DNA from: a bacterium
GTDB lineage: Bacteria > Spirochaetota > UBA4802 > UBA5550
Assembly (NCBI GenBank): GCA_024224995.1
Contig: JAAENB010000549.1
Coordinates: forward strand, 1-37,628
Direction: 5' to 3'
Length of the DNA stretch: 37,628 nt
Below the pieces are notes generated by a model. That model was not told the origin of the DNA and did not search any database. It saw only the letters and a program-made list of their open reading frames with translations. Of this stretch, positions 1 through 7,117 are shown one piece after another (position 1 is the stretch's first letter; each line of letters opens with the position of its first letter). Made by a program: the position numbers and the translations under genes.

Positions 1-150
1 ACTATGTCAAGAGGGTTTTTAATTAATGCCAAATCGATCATCAACAAAAGCGGGAACAGGCTTTTTATTTTTATATCCGCTGCTGTTGAGAAACTGCTGT
101 CCATGCTGAACATCCTCGATTATTTTTCATATGAGATCGTTGTCCCGTGA
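1..150 (+). CDS. STAS-domain protein, C-terminal fragment (cut by window edge)
   Basis: An open frame runs from the first base to a TGA at 148-150, about 49 residues with no 5' end in the window. It reads G-F-L-I-N-A-K, then NKSGNRLFIFI, then VEKLLSMLNILDYF. This order (helix with an Ala, K-x-G, a beta strand, then V-x-x-L-L-x3-N-x-L-D-x-F) resembles the C-terminal half of STAS domains of anti-sigma factor antagonists. Those proteins relieve anti-sigma factors or act in partner-switching cascades with SpoIIE-type phosphatases. The gene converges on the lipoprotein gene that ends at 173, with only 22 bp between the stops and no visible terminator. The fold call rests on pattern only. A short standalone ORF from the ATG at 4 is possible but less likely, because no ribosome site is visible. 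Confidence 0.5.
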   Translation, partial: TMSRGFLINAKSIINKSGNRLFIFISAAVEKLLSMLNILDYFSYEIVVP

Positions 151-172
151 TCCTTGCAGCGCCGTTCCCCGG

Positions 173-1402
173 TTACCTTATTGAGAATCTTTTTTTTCGT
201 TCGTCAAATGAAAGCCGGGGAAGCTTTTCCCGTAAGTGCTGTTGCAGCCGCTCATTATAGGGATCGTCCTTTTTGTTGGTACGAATATATTCGCCCAGGT
301 CAATATACAAATCTATTCTTTTTTTCGCCTGCACCCGTACCGGTTCCACTTCATCATCCAGCAGCTCTATTAATATTTCTACCCCTTCGCGGGTTCTGGG
401 AACTCGCACCGCAGAGAGCAGGCGTTTTTCCCATCGAACGCTTGTGGAGTCCAGTTTAAGAAATCCGATTTCGTCCAGTCCTTTGTGTTTTTTGTATATG
501 GTTTTTAGTTTTTGTACTGATTCGTCTCTGTTATAAGTACCGCCAAGGTCTTTTGGTGTTACCAGGTTTTCAAATGAAAGGAGCTTGCATAATACCTTCC
601 CGAACTGTATTCGCACAGAATCTGCCGGAGTTTTTTCAAGATAAGAAAGTAATGGAGGAATTACCCGTCTATCATTTGTATTAATCAGGGATTCGGCCAG
701 GTATCCAACGGAATTATAGACCTTATCTCCGGGAACAATAAAGGATTCTCCTTTTTCCAGGAATGATAAGAGAACCGGTGTTGACTTTGTATCACGTGTG
801 TGGCTTATGATAAAGAATAAAAATGCTGTCTCTTGATCGGAATCAAGCTGTTTAAAAACCCTGTCTCCTTCCAGGTTTTTTTCCAGGCGCTTAAGAAACA
901 GGTCAATGGTGATATCGTTTTTTAAGATGAAGTCTGATATGGTATCGGATTCAGGGGCAAATCCCAATTCCTCTTTGAGAATTTTCTGCAGCATGGAAAC
1001 ATGAACCGATGTACTTGTGTACGATATAGTTCCTTCTATAATATTCAGGAGTATCTCTTTCAGCGGTAACAGGATGTTGAATCTTTTATCTGATGTGTAG
1101 TCATATTTTTGGAATTCTTCCCGGGAAATGGAGAAAGAAAACTCTTCATATTCCTTTAAAATACCCATATCCTCCCATGGTTTAGCAGCAAGATACATTC
1201 CGTTATAAACCGTGCTATCTCTTTTTAGAATCTCCATGTGGCAGTCCCGTGCTTCACGGTAATAAATGCTCCAGAATTTATTTACATCCATTTGGATCTC
1301 CTTTTTTTTTCTAATACAGCTATCAGGTATACAATTTGCAGCTAATAAAATGTAGAGCAATAGAGGAAGCGCTGTAATAATTTTTTTTGTAAAAGTTTTC
1401 AT
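173..1402 (-). CDS. Predicted HEAT-repeat lipoprotein
   Basis: 409 residues. The N-terminus has two Lys-rich residues groups, a hydrophobic stretch at about 10-22 and AANC ending at Cys24, a plausible lipoprotein signal. Asn just before the Cys is atypical for most bacteria but tolerated in some spirochaete lipoboxes. The middle and C-terminal thirds contain helical repeats of the form V-I-P-P-L-L-S-Y-L-E-K and TPVLLSFLEK, and then VEILIELLDDEVEPVR, typical of HEAT/armadillo-like scaffolds. No catalytic motif was seen. It is the second gene of an operon: its ATG lies 3 nt after the stop of the cysteine-hydrolase gene at 1406-3325, so the two are likely co-translated. The order suggests that this lipoprotein is a partner, anchor or immunity-like protein of the hydrolase, which is an inference. 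No homologue was recognised by name. Confidence 0.7.
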   Translation of the reverse strand: MKTFTKKIITALPLLLYILLAANCIPDSCIRKKKEIQMDVNKFWSIYYREARDCHMEILKRDSTVYNGMYLAAKPWEDMGILKEYEEFSFSISREEFQKYDYTSDKRFNILLPLKEILLNIIEGTISYTSTSVHVSMLQKILKEELGFAPESDTISDFILKNDITIDLFLKRLEKNLEGDRVFKQLDSDQETAFLFFIISHTRDTKSTPVLLSFLEKGESFIVPGDKVYNSVGYLAESLINTNDRRVIPPLLSYLEKTPADSVRIQFGKVLCKLLSFENLVTPKDLGGTYNRDESVQKLKTIYKKHKGLDEIGFLKLDSTSVRWEKRLLSAVRVPRTREGVEILIELLDDEVEPVRVQAKKRIDLYIDLGEYIRTNKKDDPYNERLQQHLREKLPRLSFDERKKRFSIR

Positions 1403-1405
1403 ATG

Positions 1406-3325
1406 CTATTTAAGCTTCAGCAGAAATGCAGTATCTCCTGAATCTGCTAACTGTTGGGGAGATACAAATATTCCCCCATGATTTTTATAACTGGCATCAT
1501 TTTCAAGACGAGTCCTTAACTCTGTGTCGGATAATAAATGTGCTTTTGAATTTTCTGCCCTGGTAAATTTCATTAAGGCTTGCAGTGTTCTTGATTTATT
1601 GGCAGTTGATTTGATATTCAATGGAATAGGAACCAGGTTTGCACCTTGCTCCTGGTAGCAGTAGTAAACAAACTCACTACAGTAAAGATTTTTATCCCCC
1701 TTTGATAGTGTCTCATCAAACAGGCTAAAAAGATAATTTGTATCAGGTTCTTGAGCTAATGCCCAGCGAGCGGCTTTACGAGCATTATCGCGAGATCCTT
1801 TATACCTGTATACGTCGGTTTTTACCGAATGATCCACAAAGTCTTTCACGGTGATCGCTTTTATTGCGTGGAAACTTGTTTTAGATGCTTTTTTCTCTGA
1901 GCTTCTTGCTGGACCCCTTCCAGGGTAGGCATCAACCACAACCATTTTTTTTTCCGAAGAATTATAGCAGATAATGCCGGCATGTGAATACTTTCCACCT
2001 GTTATTCCCATTATCAGTTCGGAATCATTTCCTTCCCCTTCTCTAAGGATAATATCACCTGGAGCCAGAACTTCCAGCTTAATCTCCTGGTCTTTTTTTT
2101 CTTTAACAGTATTTATTTTACCGCAATCTTCTTTTCGCAACTCTTTCTGCGCAGTAGAGGACGTTTTATACGGAGAAAGAAAAAAATAGTAATTCCCGGT
2201 CCTAATGTAACTTTTTGTACTTTTTTTATTCGCGTCATAAGGTTTGCCGTCATTCCCCAGGTAATATTCCGCAACTTTTTTCGGTTCTCCACTGCTTTCC
2301 CACTCACTAATGGCATAGAGATATTTATCTGTTAGTTTTTCTTTTTTATATTTATCAACAAAAACAGGCCGGTATCCGTCAATATAATAGAGCTCCCAGG
2401 GCTTGTCCCATTCTCCCAGGGTCGCTTTGTCCCAGTTGTTTTTTATCCCTTTTTCATTATTCGAATCACGGGCTTCTTTCGACTTCCATTCATCGGGAAG
2501 CTTAACATACTGTTCCATTTTACTTTTGTCAATAGTACTGTCATTCTCATAGGATTTGTTCTTGAGATCGAGATAGCGTGTTTTGGAATTCTTTACGGAA
2601 AAATAGAGGTCCGGTTCTGTTTCATCTTTCATAAAAATGGGTAAATAGGCTTTCCCGTCTTCCAGGACACAGCTTTTGGCCTGGAAGTCATCCGCTGAGG
2701 GCCAATCAGCATCATATCCTGTAACCACCAGTTTTTTGGGCATGGGAATATATTTTGTGTTGTCGGAACCGTTTTCCAGGCATCTCAGGCGTATAAATAC
2801 TTTAATATCTTCAAGCTTGAAGGTCCAGGGATCTTTTTCCGTACCTTCACCGTTTTTGGTATAATTTTCAAGATATCCCTTTTTATTGTTGGTTCCTGTT
2901 TTGTTTTTCGATGTGATCTTTTCCGGTAAACCAATAAAGAAATATTTGGGAGGGTCTTCGATTTTTGGTTCAATTTTATCATTCTCCAGGTCAATAAATT
3001 GTTTTTTTGTTTCAATAACGAAGAAAAGATCAGGCTCTTTTTCCTCCATATCCTTTTTGAGAAAGGAGATATGAATGGGTTTCTCTTTTTTCCCCGTCGT
3101 TTTTACGGTTTTTCCGTATTGTTCATTTTTCGAGACGGGATCATAATCTAATAATTTGACATCCAGTCCTTCCGGAAGATCCATATCTTTTTTTTTGAGA
3201 GGATCATAGTACAAAAAGCGGAAATAGAAATTTATTTTTGGAGGTTTTTTGGCTTTTACCTTATTTTTTTTCCCGTTTGTTACTGCTTTATTGGTCTTTT
3301 TTTCTTTTACTTCCAGTGATCCCAT
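1406..3325 (-). CDS. Large protein with C-terminal permuted papain-like (YiiX/NlpC-P60-type) hydrolase domain
   Basis: 639 residues, no signal peptide, very Lys-rich N-terminus. Residues about 420-635 match the YaeF/YiiX-type permuted papain fold: GDIILREG (423-430), YSHAG with His448, and LYCSEFVYYCY with Cys549 as the probable nucleophile, then VSPQQLADSG near the end, as in this family. Such enzymes hydrolyse amide or ester bonds in peptidoglycan peptides or lipids; the substrate here is unknown. Residues about 50-320 hold two tandem copies of one module: EPDLFFVIETKKQFIDLE (97-114) pairs with EPDLYFSVKNSKTRYLDL (237-254), and DPWTFKLEDI (165-174) with KPWELYYIDGY (308-318). Upstream are a ribosome site (AAAAGG) and a strong promoter. 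It is followed directly by the HEAT lipoprotein gene. A cytoplasmic enzyme or a secreted effector are both possible. Confidence 0.75.
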   Translation of the reverse strand: MGSLEVKEKKTNKAVTNGKKNKVKAKKPPKINFYFRFLYYDPLKKKDMDLPEGLDVKLLDYDPVSKNEQYGKTVKTTGKKEKPIHISFLKKDMEEKEPDLFFVIETKKQFIDLENDKIEPKIEDPPKYFFIGLPEKITSKNKTGTNNKKGYLENYTKNGEGTEKDPWTFKLEDIKVFIRLRCLENGSDNTKYIPMPKKLVVTGYDADWPSADDFQAKSCVLEDGKAYLPIFMKDETEPDLYFSVKNSKTRYLDLKNKSYENDSTIDKSKMEQYVKLPDEWKSKEARDSNNEKGIKNNWDKATLGEWDKPWELYYIDGYRPVFVDKYKKEKLTDKYLYAISEWESSGEPKKVAEYYLGNDGKPYDANKKSTKSYIRTGNYYFFLSPYKTSSTAQKELRKEDCGKINTVKEKKDQEIKLEVLAPGDIILREGEGNDSELIMGITGGKYSHAGIICYNSSEKKMVVVDAYPGRGPARSSEKKASKTSFHAIKAITVKDFVDHSVKTDVYRYKGSRDNARKAARWALAQEPDTNYLFSLFDETLSKGDKNLYCSEFVYYCYQEQGANLVPIPLNIKSTANKSRTLQALMKFTRAENSKAHLLSDTELRTRLENDASYKNHGGIFVSPQQLADSGDTAFLLKLK

Positions 3326-3386
3326 AGTAAAACCTTTTTATTCTGATATTTTCGTCGGAAAGATACTTTGTATAAAGGGCGTATGA

Positions 3387-3411
3387 ATAATATCATAGAA
3401 GATGATATTAT
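3387..3411. promoter_or_regulatory. Perfect 10-bp-arm palindrome just downstream of the 3416-3444 promoter
   Basis: Arms 3387-3396 (ATAATATCAT) and 3402-3411 are exact reverse complements around a 5-nt centre. The element starts 4 bp past the -10 box of the minus-strand promoter, so it covers the likely transcription start. That place suits a repressor operator or a 5'-end hairpin of the mRNA. It is A+T-rich, so a hairpin would be weak in RNA. Confidence 0.5.
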
Positions 3412-3415
3412 ATTA

Positions 3416-3444
3416 ATAATACAAAAAAGTCTTTTATTTGTCAA
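3416..3444 (-). promoter_or_regulatory. Sigma-70-type promoter of the hydrolase/lipoprotein operon
   Basis: Read on the minus strand: TTGACA at 3444-3439, a 17-nt spacer, TATTAT at 3421-3416. The -35 is a perfect match and the -10 matches five of six. It points to the ATG at 3325, with a leader of about 85 nt. Confidence 0.7.
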
Positions 3445-3486
3445 TAGAGTCTTCCGGAAATGTAAAAGTTTTTAAAAAATTATCCC

Positions 3487-3517
3487 TTGACAAAAGATAT
3501 GTCTCCCGGAATATGGT
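3487..3517 (+). promoter_or_regulatory. Possible secondary promoter upstream of icmF
   Basis: A TTGACA hexamer at 3487-3492 is followed by TATGGT at 3512-3517, a 19-nt spacer. It is weaker than the promoter at 3560-3587. Confidence 0.3.
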
Positions 3518-3523
3518 TGCCAG

Positions 3524-3559
3524 TTAACGTAAGGTGTCCATGTTACCAGTTTACGTTAA
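3524..3559. promoter_or_regulatory. Candidate operator: inverted repeat TTAACGTAA / TTACGTTAA
   Basis: Nine-base arms at 3524-3532 and 3551-3559 are exact reverse complements separated by 18 bp. The same segment can be read as a direct repeat, CCAGTTAACGTAA then CCAGTTTACGTTAA, 27 bp apart. The right arm touches the -35 region of the icmF promoter, where a regulator could act. No known regulator consensus was recognised. Confidence 0.45.
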
Positions 3560-3587
3560 TTGGTGGGTAACCTGTATTTGGTATAAT
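3560..3587 (+). promoter_or_regulatory. Extended -10 promoter of icmF
   Basis: TATAAT at 3582-3587 is preceded by TG and one base (3579-3581), a classic extended -10. The -35 is poor (TTGGTG at 3560-3565, 16-nt spacer), as expected for that class. Transcription would start near 3594, at the base of the hairpin at 3593-3624. Confidence 0.6.
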
Positions 3588-3592
3588 CATTG

Positions 3593-3635
3593 GCGTGGAG
3601 AAGTGTTTTTTCATAACTCCACGCTTGTTTTTTTT
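3593..3635 (+). terminator. Intrinsic-terminator-like hairpin in the icmF leader
   Basis: GCGTGGAG (3593-3600) pairs with CTCCACGC (3617-3624) around a 16-nt loop and is followed by TTGTTTTTTTT to 3635. It lies between the extended -10 promoter and the icmF start at 3729. It may act as an attenuator, give a very short RNA, or protect the mRNA 5' end. No gene upstream on the plus strand needs a terminator here. Confidence 0.55.
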
Positions 3636-3728
3636 AACTAAAAAAAAAATTCTCGACTTTACATCGAATCATGAAGAATATGCCTGATAAAAAAATGAAA
3701 ACAGTGATTCTGTAGGAGAACAAGGATT

Positions 3729-6700
3729 ATGAAACCATCTGCCAATAGTGAACAGGCAAAAAAAATTCGCTTTGTAACAGCGACAACTCTTTTTGACGGC
3801 CATGATGCCTCAATTAATATAATCAGGAGACTTCTTCAGCAGTTAGGAGCTGAAGTCATTCACCTGGGCCACAACAGGTCTGCCAGGGAAATAGTATATA
3901 CAGCCATTCAGGAAGGCGCCAATGCCATTGCTGCCAGCTCATACCAGGGCGGGCATATGGAATTTTTTAAATATATGAAAGACCTTCTCAATGAGAATGG
4001 CGTGGGCCATATCCGGATTTTTGGCGGCGGGGGCGGTGTGATCGTTCCTGAAGAGATTAAAGAACTTGAAGAGTATGGAATTACAAAGATCTATTCTCCT
4101 GAGGAAGGGCAGAAAATTGGTCTCATGGGAATGATACAGGACATGATCGACAGGGCAGGGGCTGTTGAATTCCCTTCCTTACCCGATGACTGGAAAGAAC
4201 AGGTAAAGAATCATAATAATTACGCTATTACCCAGCTCATATCCCTTGCGGAAAAAGACTATGAAGATAAAAAACATGATTGGGAAGCCATTGAAAAGGA
4301 AATCTTTGAGCTTTCCGAAGGCACGCCGGTTATCGGGATAACCGGAACCGGGGGATCGGGCAAGAGCTCCCTTGAAGATGAGTTTATCCGGCGCTTTATC
4401 AATCATTATCCCGACAAAACGCTTGCGCTCCTTGCAATTGATCCTACCAGGAAAAAAACCGGCGGCGCGCTTCTGGGCGACAGGATCAGGATGAATTTTA
4501 TCGATCCTGAAAGGGTCTTTATGCGTTCCCTGGCAACCAGGGATTCCGGTTCCGCGCTTTCCAGTGCCCTTACGGATTCTATCGCCACGTTAAAAGCAGC
4601 CGGGTACGACCTTATAATAGTAGAAACCCCGGGAATCGGACAGGGTGATATCGCCATAACCGAGCACTGTGATTTTTCCATATACGTAATGACCTCTGAG
4701 TTTGGAGCTCCAACCCAGCTTGAGAAGATCGATATGCTTGATTATGCCGATATGATCGTGATAAACAAGTTTGATCATAAAAACTCTCTTGATGCTCTGA
4801 GAGATGTCCGGAAACAGTACCGGAGAAACCATGATGCCTTTGAAGTGCCCGATGAAGAACTGCCCGTAATTGGAACAGTGGCAAGCAGTTTTAATGACCA
4901 GGGCCTGAATGTTTTTTTTGAACGGTTTCTTGCGTCCCTGAAAGAGAAAGAGCTCATTGACTGGGAAATTCCCGTAATTGAATCCTATTCCCCGCAAGCA
5001 TCATCACAATCCGCCATAATTCCAATAGAACAGGAGAGCTATCTTTCCGAGATTGCTCTGGAAATTGAAAAGTATCATGAAGATACGGAAACGGCAGCAG
5101 GCAATATTAAAAAGCTTGAGGCCCTTGAGATCTGTGAAAAGGAATTCAAGGTTGCGGGGCTTGGCGAAAATATTACAGAGCTCCAAACAGCCATTGGGGC
5201 CGAGAACCTGGAAGCGCTTAAAACCTGGGAAACCATACAGGAAGAATACAGCAAGGACGTGAAAATAACCCGTATTCGAAACAAAGAGATTAAAACCGAG
5301 CTTAAAGCGGCTTCATTGTCGGGGCTCCCCATATCCAAAATAGCCCTGCCCAAATGTGACAGTAAAGCCGATATTTTCCGGTGGATGAGAAAAGAACACC
5401 TCCCCGGCTATTTTCCCTATACTGCCGGAGTCTTTCCCTTTCGACGGGAAGGCGAAGATCCCAGGCGGCAGTTCGCGGGTGAAGGATCTCCTGAGAAAAC
5501 AAACAAACGGTTCCATTATTTAACACGGAATGATGACGCGAAAAGACTCAGTACCGCTTTTGATTCTCTTTCCCTCTATGGAAATGATCCTACGGAAGAA
5601 CCGGATATTTTTGGAAAGATCGGGGAGAGCGGAGTTAGTATTTGTACTGTTAATGATATGAAAAAACTCTATGACGGTTTTGATCTCTGCACGCCCAATA
5701 CCAGTGTGTCAATGACGGTTAACGGGCCCGCTCCCATTATGCTTGCCTTCTTTCTCAATACAGCCATTGACCAGCAGGTAGAAAAATTCAAAGCGGAAAA
5801 CGGGAAAGAACCAGACAGTGAAGAAGCGGCAGCAATAAAAGCAGCGGTGCTTGAAAATGTAAGAGGAACGGTCCAGGCCGATATCCTTAAAGAAGACCAG
5901 GGGCAAAATTCCTGTATCTTCTCAACCGGTTTTGCCCTGAGAATGATGGGGGATATTCAAGAGTACTTTATAAAGAACAAAGTAAAGAATTTTTATTCCG
6001 TCAGTATCAGCGGCTATCATATAGCTGAAGCCGGGGCAAACCCCGTAACACAGCTGGCGCTGACTCTTTCCAATGCTTTTACTTATGTTGAATATTATCT
6101 CTCCAGGGGAATGAATATCAACGATTTTGCTCCCAATCTTTCTTTTTTCTTCTCAAGCGGTATGGACCCTGAATATAATGTTCTTATACGGGTTGCCAGA
6201 AGAATATGGGCTGTTGCCATGAAATACCGTTACGGAGCGAACGAGCAGAGCCAGCGGCTAAAGTGTCACATCCAGACATCGGGAAGATCCCTTCATGCCC
6301 AGGATATGCAGTTTAATGATATACGGACTACCCTGCAAGCGCTTATGGCCCTTAATGATAATTGTAATTCCCTCCATACCAATTCCTATGATGAAGCAAT
6401 AACCACCCCCACTGAAGAATCGGTGCGGCGGGCCATGGCTATTCAGCTTATTATCAGCAAAGAATACGGTGTTTTTAAGAACCAGAATACCATGCAGGGA
6501 AGTTTTATTATGGATGAACTTACGGACCTGGTGGAAAAAGCCGTGCTTGATATTTTTCATTCAATCAGCCAGCGGGGCGGTGTGCTTGGCGCCATGGAGA
6601 CTCATTTTCAGCGAGGCAGAATTCAGGATGAGTCATTGCATTATGAGCACTTAAAGCATACCGGCGATTATCCCATTATCGGGGTCAATACTTATATTAA

Positions 6701-6971
6701 CCCTGAGACGCTCGATGAAAATTATATCCGGCCCGAAATTGAAATGAGAAGGGCCGACTATGAAGAAAAACAGACGCAATTAAATAACCTGATGAAATTT
6801 CAGGAACAAAATAAAGACGAAGCGGAAGTTCAGTTGAACGCGCTGCGTGAAACCGTACTTTCGGGCGGCAATATATTTGAGCAGCTCATTGAAACGGTTA
6901 AAGCGGCAAGCATGGGGCAAATATCCGGCCTGCTGTATGATGTGGGCGGGAAGTATAGAAGAAATATGTAA
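3729..6971 (+). CDS. icmF: Fused isobutyryl-CoA mutase IcmF (B12 domain, MeaI-type GTPase, mutase domain)
   Basis: 1080 residues, the usual IcmF length. IcmF interconverts isobutyryl-CoA and n-butyryl-CoA with adenosylcobalamin, and its internal G-protein guards cofactor loading. Residues 1-140 are the cobalamin-binding domain, with DGHDASIN (His25 as the cobalt-ligand candidate), SYQGGH (71-76) and GGGGGV. The G domain spans about 195-410: Walker A GTGGSGKSS (206-214), DPTRKKTGGALLGDR (238-252), ETPGIGQGD (299-307) and NKFD (346-349). A linker of about 150 residues follows, then the TIM-barrel mutase part from about 550, with AGVFPFRREGEDPRRQFAGE (566-585). All key motifs look intact. The start has AGGAG at 3714-3718. 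The acyl-CoA dehydrogenase gene 146 bp downstream probably works in the same acyl-CoA route. Confidence 0.95.
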   Translation: MKPSANSEQAKKIRFVTATTLFDGHDASINIIRRLLQQLGAEVIHLGHNRSAREIVYTAIQEGANAIAASSYQGGHMEFFKYMKDLLNENGVGHIRIFGGGGGVIVPEEIKELEEYGITKIYSPEEGQKIGLMGMIQDMIDRAGAVEFPSLPDDWKEQVKNHNNYAITQLISLAEKDYEDKKHDWEAIEKEIFELSEGTPVIGITGTGGSGKSSLEDEFIRRFINHYPDKTLALLAIDPTRKKTGGALLGDRIRMNFIDPERVFMRSLATRDSGSALSSALTDSIATLKAAGYDLIIVETPGIGQGDIAITEHCDFSIYVMTSEFGAPTQLEKIDMLDYADMIVINKFDHKNSLDALRDVRKQYRRNHDAFEVPDEELPVIGTVASSFNDQGLNVFFERFLASLKEKELIDWEIPVIESYSPQASSQSAIIPIEQESYLSEIALEIEKYHEDTETAAGNIKKLEALEICEKEFKVAGLGENITELQTAIGAENLEALKTWETIQEEYSKDVKITRIRNKEIKTELKAASLSGLPISKIALPKCDSKADIFRWMRKEHLPGYFPYTAGVFPFRREGEDPRRQFAGEGSPEKTNKRFHYLTRNDDAKRLSTAFDSLSLYGNDPTEEPDIFGKIGESGVSICTVNDMKKLYDGFDLCTPNTSVSMTVNGPAPIMLAFFLNTAIDQQVEKFKAENGKEPDSEEAAAIKAAVLENVRGTVQADILKEDQGQNSCIFSTGFALRMMGDIQEYFIKNKVKNFYSVSISGYHIAEAGANPVTQLALTLSNAFTYVEYYLSRGMNINDFAPNLSFFFSSGMDPEYNVLIRVARRIWAVAMKYRYGANEQSQRLKCHIQTSGRSLHAQDMQFNDIRTTLQALMALNDNCNSLHTNSYDEAITTPTEESVRRAMAIQLIISKEYGVFKNQNTMQGSFIMDELTDLVEKAVLDIFHSISQRGGVLGAMETHFQRGRIQDESLHYEHLKHTGDYPIIGVNTYINPETLDENYIRPEIEMRRADYEEKQTQLNNLMKFQEQNKDEAEVQLNALRETVLSGGNIFEQLIETVKAASMGQISGLLYDVGGKYRRNM

Positions 6972-7036
6972 AGCAAGGTGATCGGTGGCCCTGCGGGCCG
7001 GGTAATCGGTAATCGGTTAAGAAAAGAATGACTCGT

Positions 7037-7060
7037 AGAGGCGTTGCGTGCAGCGTCTCT
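7037..7060. repeat. REP-like hairpin between icmF and the acyl-CoA dehydrogenase gene
   Basis: AGAGGCGTTGC (7037-7047) and GCAGCGTCTCT (7050-7060) form 11-bp arms with a 2-nt loop; the two non-Watson-Crick positions are G-U in RNA. Similar GAGACGTTGC-type palindromes are frequent intergenic repeats in many genomes. It lies in a longer upstream reading of the dehydrogenase frame, which argues against that start. Confidence 0.45.
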
Positions 7061-7117
7061 GAAACCGGACCAGCGGCAAAAAACCTTGAACTTTTTTTGA
7101 AGGAGGAAATAAGAGAG

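Noticed and set aside
7028..7117. Longer start for the acyl-CoA dehydrogenase (30 more residues)
   Set aside because: It passes through a REP-like hairpin, has no ribosome site, and AAGGAGG stands right before the ATG at 7118.
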